NCBI GenBank assembly: GCA_029243025.1 | Contig: JAQWSU010000009.1 | Location: forward strand, 120,881 to 184,880 | Length of the DNA: 64,000 bases | DNA from: Pirellulaceae bacterium | GTDB lineage: Bacteria > Planctomycetota > Planctomycetia > Pirellulales > Pirellulaceae | Reading direction: 5' to 3' | Shown here: positions 11,167 to 21,382 of the stretch, piece after piece | How the letters are laid out: the number at the start of each line of letters is the position of its first letter | Numbering within the stretch: position 1 is the first letter of the stretch | The notes under the pieces: generated by a model | The model's database searches: none | Told to the model about the DNA's origin: nothing | The model's input: the letters and a program-made list of their open reading frames with translations, nothing else | Program-made: the position numbers and the translations under genes

Positions 11167-14100
11167 TTATTCCTTGGTCAGGACTTCGTCCATGTTCAGG
11201 ATTAAGCTGGCGACCGTTGTAAGTGCGGCGACTTCTTCGGCTGTTAAAATTTTGTTTCGCGGGAATTCACCAACGCCACAGAGTTCTTCGGCAGCTTGTG
11301 GTTTTGCACAGAACGCTTGGTAATAATGCTGATGGCCCTGCAGCAAAACCTTTAATTCAGCTGGGGTCGGTTCGCGTGCTGTCGCCTGGCGAAACATCGT
11401 TCGAATTCGTTCTGTGGGCGTCTCGTTGATTTTGACCATGACGCTTTCTGCGAAGACACGTGCTGCTTCGACAAATCCTTTCTCGTTCATTAAGGCCAGA
11501 GCTTGCAGCGGTGTGTTGGTACGGGAACGCTTGACCGTGCAGGCTTCGCGGGCGGTTGCATCGAGCGTCACCATCGTGGGCGGGGCGACGGTGCGTTTCC
11601 AGTAAGTGTAGAGGCTGCGACGATAGAGATCGTCACCGTGTGATTGTTCATAATCCGTGTCGGTGGCAATTTCTTTCCAGAGTCCGGCGGGTTGGTAGGG
11701 TCGGACCGATGGCCCTCCCAAGCGATGTTTCAAGAGTCCGCTGACTGCAAGGGCTTGATCTCGCACTGTCTCCGCCGGTAAACGAAAGCGGGGGCCACGC
11801 GACAAAAGTCGATTGTCGGGATCTCGAGCACGCATTTCGGGAGTTGATTGGGACGATTGCTGATAAGTTGAGCTCATCACGATCAGCTTTTGCAACGCTT
11901 TTACGTTCCAACCGTTGCCAACAAATTCAGTGGCGAGCCAATTTAATAACAAAGGATGGCTCGGTAACTCGCCTTGCGCTCCGAAATCTTCTGTCGTACT
12001 CACAAGGCCAATGCCGAAATACATTTGCCAAAAACGATTGACTGCCACTCGCGCCGTGAGCGGATGATTTCCCGAGACTAACCAGCGGGCAAAGCCAAGG
12101 CGATTCTTAGGGGCATCGGCGGGTAGGTCGGGAAACACTGCAGGAACGTTGGCTGCAACGAGCGCGATTGGTTTGTCGTATTGCCCCCGAGAAAGGATGT
12201 GCGTTTGGCGAGGTGTGGTTCGTTCTTGCATCACCATCAAAGTGGGGATACTCGCAAGAAAATCCTGCCTGGATTTTTGAAGTTGCCGAAGCCGAGCGTG
12301 CGCTTCGCGTATCGGTTCAGGAGCCAGATGTTGAATAAAGTATGCCCTGAGTTTGGCGATCTGTACCTTCGTGCGTTCGGCAAGAGGGATCGCCAGGATT
12401 TCGGCAATTGTCTGTGCGGTGGCGACAAGTTGCACTTCCGTGGCGGATAGGTCTCGTTCGTAGAGTCTCACGTCATCAATGGCACCAGAAAAATCCTGGC
12501 TGCCACCACCGATCCGTACGGGTTGTTCAACGGCCGCAAAGGTTTGATTAATAAAGTCTTGGTTTACTTGCTGTGGTTCAAGTTGACCGTCAATGTAGAT
12601 TTTGATCCCGTGGGATGTGCGCGAACCATCGTAGGTAATGGCGACATGTTGCCATTGATTTAAGGTAAGTTGACGAACGCTTGCGATGCGAATCGAGTCG
12701 TCGAGCCAGCGTTTGACTAGATTGACTTCAAGTTGTCCATTCTGTAGATGCACGTAATAACCATCAGATTGCGCCTCCGGTGTCATGCGAGAAATAATCG
12801 TGCCGGTGTCTTGGGTAGGAAATATCCAGGCCGACAACGAAAAACGATCAAAGTAACTGAAGTCGGCGAAGTCACCTGCATCGATGTGGTATTCGCCATT
12901 GAATTGAGCACTTTGATTGATAGGCCCTTGGACAAAGCCTCCTCCGGGGCCATTGAAGCCTGCTTGATGAGAGCCAGTAATATCGTTTTTTACGTTCCCG
13001 TCCAGCCGGAAATGTCCAATAAGGCCTTGAGTAACGGTCCAATCACTGGCGATTTTTCGGTCAACCTTTGATTCCCATGCAGCAAGTGCGGAATCCAATG
13101 GTGCGGACAACTCGTCGACTGCTTGTAACGATGTCTCAAGTTCTCGGTCAATGTTTGCAAGTTGTTTTCGTTGTGGGTTGGTAGGGGCCTTGATGAAGGG
13201 CGGGGAGTTGCCTTCTTTGATGGCACGGCCGTATTCTGGAATGTTGTTGAAGAAGGCAAAGGCTTCATAAAACTCCCGCTGTTTCAGCGGATCATATTTG
13301 TGGTCGTGACATCGGCTACAGCCGATCGTCAATCCCAACCAGACGGTGAAGGTGGTATCGACTCGATCGACGACATATTCCATTTGATATTCCTCTGGAA
13401 TGATGCCACCCTCTGCGTTGCCACGATGATTTCGATTGAATCCAGTCGGAATGAGGTGATCTAAAATGTCTTTTTCGAAGACGGCAGCGCCGCGCCACGC
13501 CGGTCCCTGACCAACGTTCTCGACCTTCGTGAACTGTTTCAGGCGGTCAGGGTCGATCAGTAAATCGCCGGCCAGCTGTTCAATCGTGAATTGATCGTAG
13601 GGCATGTTTTGATTGAAGGAATCGATGACCCAATCCCGCCACCGCCACATGTATCGGGGACCGTCATTTTGGTAGCCGCTGGTGTCGGCGTAACGAGCCG
13701 CATCCAACCATAGCAATGCCATGCGTTCTCCGTAGCGTGGAGAGTCGAGCAAACGGTCCACGACTTTTTCGTAAGCCAGTTCGGATTTGTCTGCCAAAAA
13801 GTTGTCAATTTCAGTAAGCGTGGGTGGCAAGCCAATTAAGTCGAGGCTGACACGCCTTAGGAGTTTGGTGCGGCTGGTCGGTTCGGCAGGCTGCAAGCCG
13901 CGCGCTTCGAGTTGCGCTAGGACAAAGTCATCAATAGGATTTTTCCGCCACTGACTGTTGTTGGTGGCAGGATGTTCTGGGCGAACCGGAGCCACAAAGG
14001 ACCAGTGTTCCTGCCAGGCAGCTCCTTCTTCGATCCAACGCGTGAGGAGTTGGATCTGGCTATCGCTTAAACGACGGTCTGCGTTCGGGGGAGGCATCTG

Positions 14101-14403
14101 GTAGTCGGGATCATCTGACGTGATACGGCGCACCAATTCACTCTTTGAAGCATCACCGGCAACGATCGGTTGATCGTCGCCGATTTGAGCAAAAGCGCCC
14201 TCCTTCGTATCCAAACGGAAATCAGAAACACGCTGATTCTCGTCGGGGCCGTGGCAATGAAAGCAGGTGTCCGAAAGTAAGGGGCGAACTTCTCGACTGA
14301 AGTTGACCGTTTTCACTTCGTCAGCATCCAGCCCATGATCAAGCGTCAAGCAAGAAATCAAAGCAAAGATTACGCAGCAGTTCCGCGGTTGAGGAAATGA
14401 CAT
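11167..14403 (-). CDS. Planctomycete cytochrome c-like protein (PSCyt1 - DUF1549 - LamG - DUF1553)
   Basis: 1078 residues, exported (hydrophobic N-terminus to about residue 25). A haem-binding CFHCH motif (about 47-51) with a distal methionine in [10 protein letters not shown] marks the cytochrome-like PSCyt1 domain. DUF1549 follows at about 150-370 ([36 protein letters not shown]). A LamG/concanavalin-like insert lies at about 460-640 ([21 protein letters not shown]), and DUF1553 at about 740-1050 ([23 protein letters not shown]). First gene of a two-gene operon with the DUF1501 gene. The LamG insert suggests carbohydrate binding. Confidence 0.93.
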   Translation of the reverse strand: MSFPQPRNCCVIFALISCLTLDHGLDADEVKTVNFSREVRPLLSDTCFHCHGPDENQRVSDFRLDTKEGAFAQIGDDQPIVAGDASKSELVRRITSDDPDYQMPPPNADRRLSDSQIQLLTRWIEEGAAWQEHWSFVAPVRPEHPATNNSQWRKNPIDDFVLAQLEARGLQPAEPTSRTKLLRRVSLDLIGLPPTLTEIDNFLADKSELAYEKVVDRLLDSPRYGERMALLWLDAARYADTSGYQNDGPRYMWRWRDWVIDSFNQNMPYDQFTIEQLAGDLLIDPDRLKQFTKVENVGQGPAWRGAAVFEKDILDHLIPTGFNRNHRGNAEGGIIPEEYQMEYVVDRVDTTFTVWLGLTIGCSRCHDHKYDPLKQREFYEAFAFFNNIPEYGRAIKEGNSPPFIKAPTNPQRKQLANIDRELETSLQAVDELSAPLDSALAAWESKVDRKIASDWTVTQGLIGHFRLDGNVKNDITGSHQAGFNGPGGGFVQGPINQSAQFNGEYHIDAGDFADFSYFDRFSLSAWIFPTQDTGTIISRMTPEAQSDGYYVHLQNGQLEVNLVKRWLDDSIRIASVRQLTLNQWQHVAITYDGSRTSHGIKIYIDGQLEPQQVNQDFINQTFAAVEQPVRIGGGSQDFSGAIDDVRLYERDLSATEVQLVATAQTIAEILAIPLAERTKVQIAKLRAYFIQHLAPEPIREAHARLRQLQKSRQDFLASIPTLMVMQERTTPRQTHILSRGQYDKPIALVAANVPAVFPDLPADAPKNRLGFARWLVSGNHPLTARVAVNRFWQMYFGIGLVSTTEDFGAQGELPSHPLLLNWLATEFVGNGWNVKALQKLIVMSSTYQQSSQSTPEMRARDPDNRLLSRGPRFRLPAETVRDQALAVSGLLKHRLGGPSVRPYQPAGLWKEIATDTDYEQSHGDDLYRRSLYTYWKRTVAPPTMVTLDATAREACTVKRSRTNTPLQALALMNEKGFVEAARVFAESVMVKINETPTERIRTMFRQATAREPTPAELKVLLQGHQHYYQAFCAKPQAAEELCGVGEFPRNKILTAEEVAALTTVASLILNMDEVLTKE

Positions 14404-14963
14404 GGTAGAAGTTTCAGTCCAATCAAGGAAAGATCATAAGGAACCTCGCAACAACGCTAATTTTGTCACAGGACTTTTCGAAAGTCGAGTTAGTGTCGGC
14501 GAGGAAGTGAAAGATACTCACGCAACGGGGACTGGAGGGGAATCGGAGACTGGGACGTTTTCTGACCATAAAGCTGCGATTCTGGTGGAATCTTGTTGCA
14601 CCATTGGAAAAACGCGACAGGGGGGGGGCGACAAGAGCTGCCAAGAGTTGGACGAAGACTGCCTTTGTGCCGGTATTGATTTGACGCAAGAGGCCTCGGT
14701 GTTGCACAATTTCATCCAGGCAGGAGCCGCATCTGGTATCGAACCCAGTTAGGACCCCATCTCGCCCGTAAATAGCCCCCTTCGGTGAAGGCAGACGACA
14801 TGCCTAGCAGACATCGGCGTATTCTGATCGAGTTCACTAAGTACGAACGCGGATCTTTCATCAGATTTTGTCACGAGATGTTCAGGTTTGCCTGGACGTC
14901 GGAGGCCTCATCGCGCGGACCCTTACAAGTTCGGCTACGACTCATTGGTCAAGAGAAACGATC
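14404..14963. other. Divergent intergenic region
   Basis: About 560 nt between the minus-strand cytochrome operon and the plus-strand enolase-superfamily gene. It must hold both promoters. It contains a nine-base G run near 14623. Open frames here look like chance. Confidence 0.45.
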
Positions 14964-16349
14964 ATGTTGACTCGCCGCCAGTTTCTCGCCACGACCGCCG
15001 TCGGTGCGGCATCTTGCTATCTCCCCCGCCGCCGACTCTGGGCAGAAGACCCTGCGATTGAAAAGAAGATGAAGGGGGCACGTTCTGCGTTGCGAATTTC
15101 GGAGATCCAAGCTCACGAAGTTTTGCTGCCTTATCATCCATACAACGCATTGAACCTTCAGCGTTACCATGGTCCTGGCATTCAGGTTCGCAGCGTCTTC
15201 GTCGTGAAGACGAATGCAGGGTTCGAGGGCATTGGCGAGAACTGGGGGCACTCTTACCTGAACGATGAAGAGATCGCCAAATATCTCGGCACGGATCCTT
15301 TTGACTGGGTCGGTGATCTGAACTGCCTGCCTCTGAACATGGCAATTTATGATTTGATGGGCAAGTTTCTTGAACTGCCCGCCTGGAAATTGATTGGACC
15401 GAAATTTCGATCACGCATTCCCGTCGCAGCCTGGACCGTTTCGCTACCCCCGGAGGCGATGGCGCTCGAGGTGAAAAGCGTCTCTGAACGTGGTTACCAC
15501 TGGCTCAAGTACCACGTGGATGAGCTCCAGAATGTCATTGATCAAACCATCGCGATGCAAGATGTGGCCCCCAAGGGCTTTCGGGTTCATTACGATTTCA
15601 ATGCCAATTCGACATACGAAAGAATTCAACCCTTAATCAAGAAGCTAGAAAAGTTTCCGATCGTCGGACGCATCGAGGATCCCATTGTCACCACGGATCG
15701 ATCCGGATGGAGACGTCTGCGCGCGAAAACAAAGTTACCTCTTCTGGTGCATCACGGCCCGGCGGATTTTATGATCGACGGCCTCTGCGACGGACTGATG
15801 GCGGGGCATGCGCCGATCGGTGCCGCGGCAAAGGCGGCGGCGGTGGCCGAGGCAACCGAGCTCCCCATCATGCTCCAGCAGTGTGGCGGCACGATTAACC
15901 AGTCTTTTCTCGCCCACGAGGCGGCGGTCTTCAAGATGGCCGCGATCGACCATGTCAACCTGGCGCACCTATGGGCTGACGATGTTACCGTGGAGCGAAT
16001 GCCGGTCGTCGACGGACACGTCACCGTGCTTGAAGAGCCGGGGCTCGGTTTGACGATCGACAAAAAAAAGCTTAAGCAGTACGCTCGCAAACGAGCGCCT
16101 GCTCAAAAGCCCTTTTTGGTTCGCATTCGCTATCAAAGTGGCCTCACAATCCTCTGCCGCCACGATCCCAAACCTGGCTCACAGGACAATCTTCGCCTGC
16201 TGGAACGTCTGTTGGGTAAGCCGATTCCGGGGCCCACTCCCGGCTATGACAACGACGTCGCGACCGACTTTTGGGACGATGTGGACTCTCCCGAGTTCCA
16301 GCAGCGGTGGAAGGAGACAGAGACTGGGCCGCTGGTCATTGGTTCTTGA
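14964..16349 (+). CDS. Tat-exported mandelate racemase/muconate lactonizing enzyme-like protein
   Basis: 461 residues from ATG 14964 (AAGAGA ribosome site; the start puts the Tat motif TRRQFLATTAVGAAS at the N-terminus). An enolase-superfamily alpha/beta barrel is recognisable: an N-terminal capping region, then GYHWLKYHVD, HYDFNANS and RIEDPI, where the Asp and Glu are metal ligands. The usual KxK is replaced by KxH and the third acidic ligand is not evident (LLVHHGPAD), so it is a divergent member, perhaps a dehydratase or epimerase of acid sugars. Convergent with the dioxygenase gene at 16502. Confidence 0.83.
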   Translation: MLTRRQFLATTAVGAASCYLPRRRLWAEDPAIEKKMKGARSALRISEIQAHEVLLPYHPYNALNLQRYHGPGIQVRSVFVVKTNAGFEGIGENWGHSYLNDEEIAKYLGTDPFDWVGDLNCLPLNMAIYDLMGKFLELPAWKLIGPKFRSRIPVAAWTVSLPPEAMALEVKSVSERGYHWLKYHVDELQNVIDQTIAMQDVAPKGFRVHYDFNANSTYERIQPLIKKLEKFPIVGRIEDPIVTTDRSGWRRLRAKTKLPLLVHHGPADFMIDGLCDGLMAGHAPIGAAAKAAAVAEATELPIMLQQCGGTINQSFLAHEAAVFKMAAIDHVNLAHLWADDVTVERMPVVDGHVTVLEEPGLGLTIDKKKLKQYARKRAPAQKPFLVRIRYQSGLTILCRHDPKPGSQDNLRLLERLLGKPIPGPTPGYDNDVATDFWDDVDSPEFQQRWKETETGPLVIGS

Positions 16350-16501
16350 CGTTATCGGTCTCCAGGAAGGTGCGATCCCTGTCAAATCGTGCACCGCAGG
16401 TTTCAAAAGATGTTCCAGGACGTAACCCCATCGGCTTTTTTTGCACGTTTGCTTTTAGAAGATTCGTGTGCGGGCCGTGGTAGGTCTTAAGCATCAGCTG
16501 A

Positions 16502-17542
16502 TCAGGGCAGATCGGCCAGTACCGCGGATGCCCTACGCCCCTGCTCGCTATCTGGATCTCGCCTTGAGATTCGTTCTAGGTGGTGCTTTGCCTTACGGTC
16601 GCCTGCGCGCGCCAGTTCCATCGCTTCATCGAATCCATGATTGGAGTATGACGCATCTCGAGGAACGACCGGGTTGTCAAGCTCTTGCCAGTAATACTTT
16701 CCTTCGTCGGATGACCAGCCTCGATATACATCCTCCCATGAGATTGGACTGAAGTTGCTCAGGTGCGGTGTCAGCATGTGCTCGGCGATTGGGTCCCCGA
16801 CGCGCTGATACCTGTTGTCCAGTGATACGCGAAGTCGATCTTCGGTTAAATTAGGAAGTGCTTGATGAACGGTTAACGCTGGGAAAATCAGCGTGTCGCC
16901 GATCTCGTAATCCGTCGATCTCCAGTCACCTCCCAATTCGGCATGTTCGTCGGAGTTGAGATGAAGGCTACCGGCTCCCAATGAAAAATGATGCTCCAGG
17001 ACTCGACGGACCTTGTGCGAGCCTCGAAGCACGGCAAGTCCGCCGAGTTCGCGAGGACAATCGCCCACGGGTGCCCAACAGGTCAGATTACGAAATGTAC
17101 CCTGGAAATGCACGAAGTCTTGATGCACCGGAGTTGTGTGGTCCGTGTACTTGGGGAACCAGAGCCGAGCCACTTTTTGAGGTTGCGGCATGACTTCACA
17201 ATCCATGATTTGCCGTAGCAGATGCATCACTTCCGGCCAGTGGCCTGACTGGTGGAATGATTGAAGTTTATACACCTTGTGATAAACCTCCGTGTACTCC
17301 AGGTCACCCTCGGTACACCGTGCGTTTAGGTTTACGATTCCTTCACTGGGATCTGTACCGGGGATGAGCCAGCCGCCTTGCTGCATGACAGTCAACATTT
17401 CGCGCCGCAGCTGACGCAGCTTATCTGGATCTTGCAGCTGGCGAAAAAAAAGATAACCGTCTTCATCCATTCGTTTCTGCAGCTCCACGCCGTCGTTCTC
17501 TGCGTCGTTCGACGCACGCAGCTCTTTGAAATTAGGAACCAC
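16502..17542 (-). CDS. Phytanoyl-CoA dioxygenase (PhyH) family protein
   Basis: About 346 residues from GTG 17542, which sits behind AGGGAG; a TTG at 17593 would add 17 residues. It is an Fe(II)/2-oxoglutarate oxygenase fold: the iron-binding HxD is seen as TPVHQDFVHF, the distal His in TVHQALPN, and a 2OG-binding arginine in RLRVSLDNRYQ. Members hydroxylate lipids or small metabolites; the substrate is unknown. It follows the epimerase gene by fewer than 80 nt on the same strand, so the two are probably co-transcribed. Confidence 0.85.
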   Translation of the reverse strand: MVPNFKELRASNDAENDGVELQKRMDEDGYLFFRQLQDPDKLRQLRREMLTVMQQGGWLIPGTDPSEGIVNLNARCTEGDLEYTEVYHKVYKLQSFHQSGHWPEVMHLLRQIMDCEVMPQPQKVARLWFPKYTDHTTPVHQDFVHFQGTFRNLTCWAPVGDCPRELGGLAVLRGSHKVRRVLEHHFSLGAGSLHLNSDEHAELGGDWRSTDYEIGDTLIFPALTVHQALPNLTEDRLRVSLDNRYQRVGDPIAEHMLTPHLSNFSPISWEDVYRGWSSDEGKYYWQELDNPVVPRDASYSNHGFDEAMELARAGDRKAKHHLERISRRDPDSEQGRRASAVLADLP

Positions 17543-17620
17543 TTCTTCTCCCTTATTTTTACTGTCCGTCAAACACAATTCTGTCGGTGACAACCCGATC
17601 CTACGTTGTCCTAGCAGTCG

Positions 17621-18592
17621 CTACGAGTCGCTTTGATTGCTTCGCTCCAGGTCTGTGAAATACACGAGCGAACGACGTATGCCATCCCGCAACGTCGTCA
17701 AAGGCATTTTGGGAAACGCCTGACGCGTGGCCTCGTCATCAAGATCACAGACAAATAGATTTGCGACGACGCCATCGTCAATATCCACGTCCACCGGTGA
17801 AATCTCAAGTTCCGCAGCTACGTCTCGCACGATCCGTAAAAACTCTGTTCCCTCAACGGTCTGGCCACGCAAATTGAACACGCCGTAACCGTCAAATGGT
17901 TCGATCGCCGCCTGTCCGAAACCAGCTCCCACATCGTCCACGAAATGATAATGCTCGCGGCCCTCGTAGGGTATGCGAAACGGGCGACCTGCGGCCACGG
18001 CCTTCAGCGCGGTCGTTGGTGCAGCGGTTAGGCCCTGATCACGACCCGGTCCGTACGTCGTTGCTAGACGAAGACTGACGGTGGCAATTCCCGTCTCGTG
18101 ATGAAAGGCCTGGGCCATTCCTTCACCCGCCACCTTCCAGTAACCATAGAGATTCGGCGGAGACATCGCGCTGGACGTCGCAACCCCCGATGTGTCGTAC
18201 ATGCTACGCGGTCCGTAGACCGCTGCCGAGCTCGCGAATACCATTTTTTGCAACTGCTCGCTACACTCAGAGGCTGCCTGCAAAAGGGCCATCGTTCCGC
18301 CGACGTTGACCTGCAGGCCGCCAAGCGGTAACGCGTCACAGTCCGGAGTCTGAAAGGCCGCCAGATGAATGATCTGGCTGGGTTGATGCTCTCGTAGCAC
18401 ATCCCGGATCATGCCAATGTCCGTCACGTCGCCGGCAATTAGCGTGATACGGTCACGCAATCGTTCATCGATCCGAGACGCGTCACTCCGACGGCTCAGG
18501 CCGATGACTCGTTCAACACCGTTGTCGAGTAAATATCGTACCGTCGCGGCGCCGATGCATCCCGTCGGACCGGTAACAAAAACAGGATTCAT
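17621..18592 (-). CDS. NAD-dependent epimerase/dehydratase (extended SDR)
   Basis: 323 residues. Rossmann nucleotide-binding motif VTGPTGCIG at about 5-13, the DVTD acidic turn, IIHLAAFQTPD, the active-site YxxxK as YGYWK, and LRLATTYGPGRDQG, all typical of extended SDR sugar-nucleotide epimerases/dehydratases. Broken glycosyltransferase genes lie upstream on the same strand, so this may be a survivor of a polysaccharide cluster. The substrate is not readable. Confidence 0.9.
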   Translation of the reverse strand: MNPVFVTGPTGCIGAATVRYLLDNGVERVIGLSRRSDASRIDERLRDRITLIAGDVTDIGMIRDVLREHQPSQIIHLAAFQTPDCDALPLGGLQVNVGGTMALLQAASECSEQLQKMVFASSAAVYGPRSMYDTSGVATSSAMSPPNLYGYWKVAGEGMAQAFHHETGIATVSLRLATTYGPGRDQGLTAAPTTALKAVAAGRPFRIPYEGREHYHFVDDVGAGFGQAAIEPFDGYGVFNLRGQTVEGTEFLRIVRDVAAELEISPVDVDIDDGVVANLFVCDLDDEATRQAFPKMPLTTLRDGIRRSLVYFTDLERSNQSDS

Positions 18593-18867
18593 AACGAATG
18601 CTCTTCGGATAGGTAGATGAATTTTTCGGTGTTCGCCATCATATCAGCCGCATGGCAACAGGTATATCTTGTGCCCGATCATGTAGCGCACTACGAATCT
18701 CAATCGACTCGAAGACAACTCATCGATAAACGGAAAATCTCACACACTCCCCGCCAGAGGAAGATATTCTGCCCCTCCAAAAAATCTACCCATATCGGTC
18801 ATTTTGGAGCAGCAACGTGATAATTCGGAGTACGGCGAGGGTCGGGCTACCTTTGGAGAATCCGTCT

Positions 18868-19955
18868 TTACAGTATTTGCTCGAGCTTTCCGACGAGGCG
18901 AGGCACGTCGACTGAAAAGTTATCGTGCCGACCTTTGGCCGTTCCACACTGGTAGTGATATCGCAGCTGTCTCGCTTTACAGATGAAGTAGAAATGTTAC
19001 CAAACCCAAGGCTGTCCGAATAGCTCGAATACATCCGCGTCAGCGCAGAAGAAAAGGTTCGCTAACCCGGCACCATGGGGTCCCACGACGCATCGCGCGT
19101 CGTAGAAGAGTTCGATCTGCTGTGCAACTGACAGGTCTTCGAGAACGAAAGCCTCGAAACCAAGCGGCCCAATCGCTGACTCAAGCTCAGATTCGTTGTT
19201 TATTCGGCGCCACTTTGATGCTTTCTTTCGTGTAATGTAGATGAGTCGATCTCGCCTACGGGGTCTCGAGGGGCAAAAGTCTCGCAGAAATCCGTCGAGA
19301 TAAATCGAAGGTAGGAATCCAGAGTTAAGATTGAAAAGGAACAATGCGAAGACGTACTTCGATAGCACATAGGTCATACCCGGTTCCAGTGGCAGTAGTT
19401 CCACACCAGACGGTAGCCGTGGTAAAACGAAGTGTTCTTCGAAGGGGCGCAGCGGTGGCAGATAGACAAGACAAGCTGGATCGGTTGATCCAGCTCCGCT
19501 GCCATCTGGCCGAGAACGTAGAGCATCGGTATTTGATCGACCAATGTTTGGTAGTCGCTCCACCGAAACGATCGCAAGCTGGTGTAAAGGCCTTCGAGTC
19601 GTGTCGAGCGGTGAAACAAGAAAGGTCGTGGGTCGAGATTTTCCGGGCGAATGGTACCGTGGTTCGGCGATAGGATCACCTTTCGCTGCGCAGAAAGAAG
19701 TAGGTTTTGATTCGGCCAGTAGAGCGGCTCGTGAAGAATCGTTGCTTCACCGGGGCGAGATCGGTGATTCGGGACGGCGAGTCGTTGACATGCAGGGGCC
19801 AGCGGCAGATCGAGAATGTCGGTGGTTTCGATGAGCTCAGATTCGACGAACCGCCGAGCGAGCCCGCCGGCACCGATTTCCTCGAGGGTTACGTTGTGCG
19901 TCAGACGCGAGACTACACCTCGCCTGGCCCAGCGGATAGCATTACAAATCGGCAT
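18868..19955 (-). pseudogene. Glycosyltransferase family 61 (DUF563) gene, broken
   Basis: Three pieces of one protein follow each other. From 19955 a frame reads to LDQPIQLVL and contains SDYQTLVDQIPMLYVL, the GT61 H/YxLVDxxP region. Near 19470 homology passes to another frame (YLPPLRPFEEHF, then VVGPHGAGLANLFFC, the GT61 core). That frame meets TAA at 18997-18999 after QPWVW, but its continuation still reads HFYFICKARQLRYHYQ and DNFSVDVPRLVGKLEQIL to a natural stop at 18868. So it has one frameshift and one nonsense codon. It overlaps the end of the GT4 remnant by 14 nt, as in an operon. Confidence 0.75.
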
Positions 19956-20254
19956 CGAGCAGCTCGCTGTCGATCGATTCCATGGTCGAGATAGGTCGAT
20001 CGAATGTAAATCGGGTCTCGTCTGGGGTGCGGAGGGATCGTCGGTCGATTGCGGCGAGTCATCCCGTCGCTGCCATCGGCCAGCTGCTCTGGGGAGCCGG
20101 GAGGCACGATGATGCCGCTCTCACCCGCCGCCCCGACGTCGGTGATCATGCAGGGTGTGCCACGCGCCATCGACTTCGCGACCATACTCGGAAATCTCTC
20201 GCGATGGAAGAGTATGCTGGCGCCAGGTGTTCGCGATCGAGCTTGCGCCAACAA
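19942..20254 (-). pseudogene. Glycosyltransferase family 4 C-terminal remnant
   Basis: A minus frame reads FPSMVAKSMARGTPCMITDVG, then IIVPPGSPEQLADG, which is the nucleotide-sugar-binding end of GT4 enzymes. The expected tail (LAAIDRRSLRT..., ending SELLDADL) is found in a different frame and stops at 19942. The N-terminal half is not recognisable. Probably a decayed gene upstream of the GT61 remnant. Confidence 0.55.
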
Positions 20255-20612
20255 TCTGTAGTGCAGCTGCTTTCCCTCGCTGTGGCCGCTGGAAGGAAAG
20301 ATCCTACTACCCGTTTATCTGGGCAGCCAGCGCGATGGCCTCGACACGCTGTGTTGGGGCGTCTGCGGTAGCTGGGCTGTCAGGACGGGCCCCTGGAAGC
20401 TGGTTGCTTGTGAGGCAAGCCGTGGGAGCTGTCGAGTCTAGAGACCGACCGGCGCGAAACCCGTGACCTGGCCGGCCATCATCCCCAGCGAGTAAAAACC
20501 ATGGGGGCCGTGAAGACCCGCAGCGATTAAAATCGCTGTTAATAAGTACACACGACAAAGAAAGCGACACGACAGGACGCGCCGAATCATCTAACTGGTT
20601 TTTGCGTATTCC
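20255..20612. other. Non-coding or decayed stretch
   Basis: About 360 nt. A 50-codon minus frame (20438-20590) begins MIRRVLSCRFL and has one hydrophobic segment followed by a glycine-rich tail. It could be a small membrane peptide but has no clear ribosome site, so it is not called as a gene. Confidence 0.35.
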
Positions 20613-21080
20613 ATGATCCTAATCACAGGCTGCGCCGGAAATGGACAGCACGATTCCCACAGTGAATCAAGACTGTCGAGCAAACCCGATGTGGTGGTCT
20701 ACTGCCACGAGTCCTTCCTGGAACGTATCGACATCGGCGAGGCCGACCAGAGTCACGGTGACATGGTCACCTGGTCGGCAGACGTCTTCCACGAGATGCC
20801 GTCTAGCCGAAAGCCGGCCGATGGCGAGATCGTGGGCATCGCCAGTGGTTACATGATCGTAACGCGACCCAATCACGAGATCGGGACCGACGTCGATCGC
20901 GAGTTCCGCCTGTCCAGGATGACGGTGTCATGGGATGACACCGATGGCTCGTTCATCATGACCGGCCCGCATTCCTACGGACACCACTCGCCTCGCCTGG
21001 ACAATACCGTCACGCGTCCGATCGTCGGTGGAACCGGACGGTTCTTCGCCCGACCGGGTGTGGTCGGTGTCATTCGTTAG
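20613..21080 (+). CDS. Allene oxide cyclase/dirigent-barrel-like protein
   Basis: 155 residues. The body reads like the AOC/dirigent eight-stranded barrel: GDMVTWSADVFHE, then VGIASGYMIVTRP, then FRLSRMTVSWDDTDGSFIMTG, then TRPIVGGTGRFFARPGVVGVI. The last matches the ITGGTGxYxGAxG signature of that superfamily. A possible lipobox (LITGC) sits only seven residues in, so the true N-terminus may be longer or partly lost. Bacterial members have no settled function. It sits alone upstream of the NMG cluster. Identification is by motif only. Confidence 0.6.
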   Translation: MILITGCAGNGQHDSHSESRLSSKPDVVVYCHESFLERIDIGEADQSHGDMVTWSADVFHEMPSSRKPADGEIVGIASGYMIVTRPNHEIGTDVDREFRLSRMTVSWDDTDGSFIMTGPHSYGHHSPRLDNTVTRPIVGGTGRFFARPGVVGVIR

Positions 21081-21382
21081 TTATTAGTTTTTTTCGCTTC
21101 GGAGAGGGATCTGAGGATGGCTTGCGCTTGGAATCTCGAAAAGAGGTAGCACAAAGCCGCTTGGTCGTAGAGCGGATCGAGACATCGACTTTTCCGTCTA
21201 CTTGGATTGCCAAGATCGGGCTGCAGCCGGGCCACGGAGCAGCGATGCATCGTAGTCCTTTCAGAGGACGGGACTCCAAAACGGTATTTCGGGCTATTGT
21301 TCTAACAGGCGGTAGCCATTTATAATTCCGGATCTCTGAGGGCGGATCATGATTGGACGTAACCGGATTGGAGCGTAGCAGC
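21081..21382. other. Region upstream of the NMG operon
   Basis: About 300 nt with a T-rich run just after the preceding stop and no convincing gene. It should contain the promoter of the eight-gene operon that starts at 21383; no operator is recognised. Confidence 0.4.

Noticed and set aside
19344..20466. Several long plus-strand frames across the glycosyltransferase region
   Set aside because: They are antisense to the GT61 and GT4 remnants and show no domains of their own.
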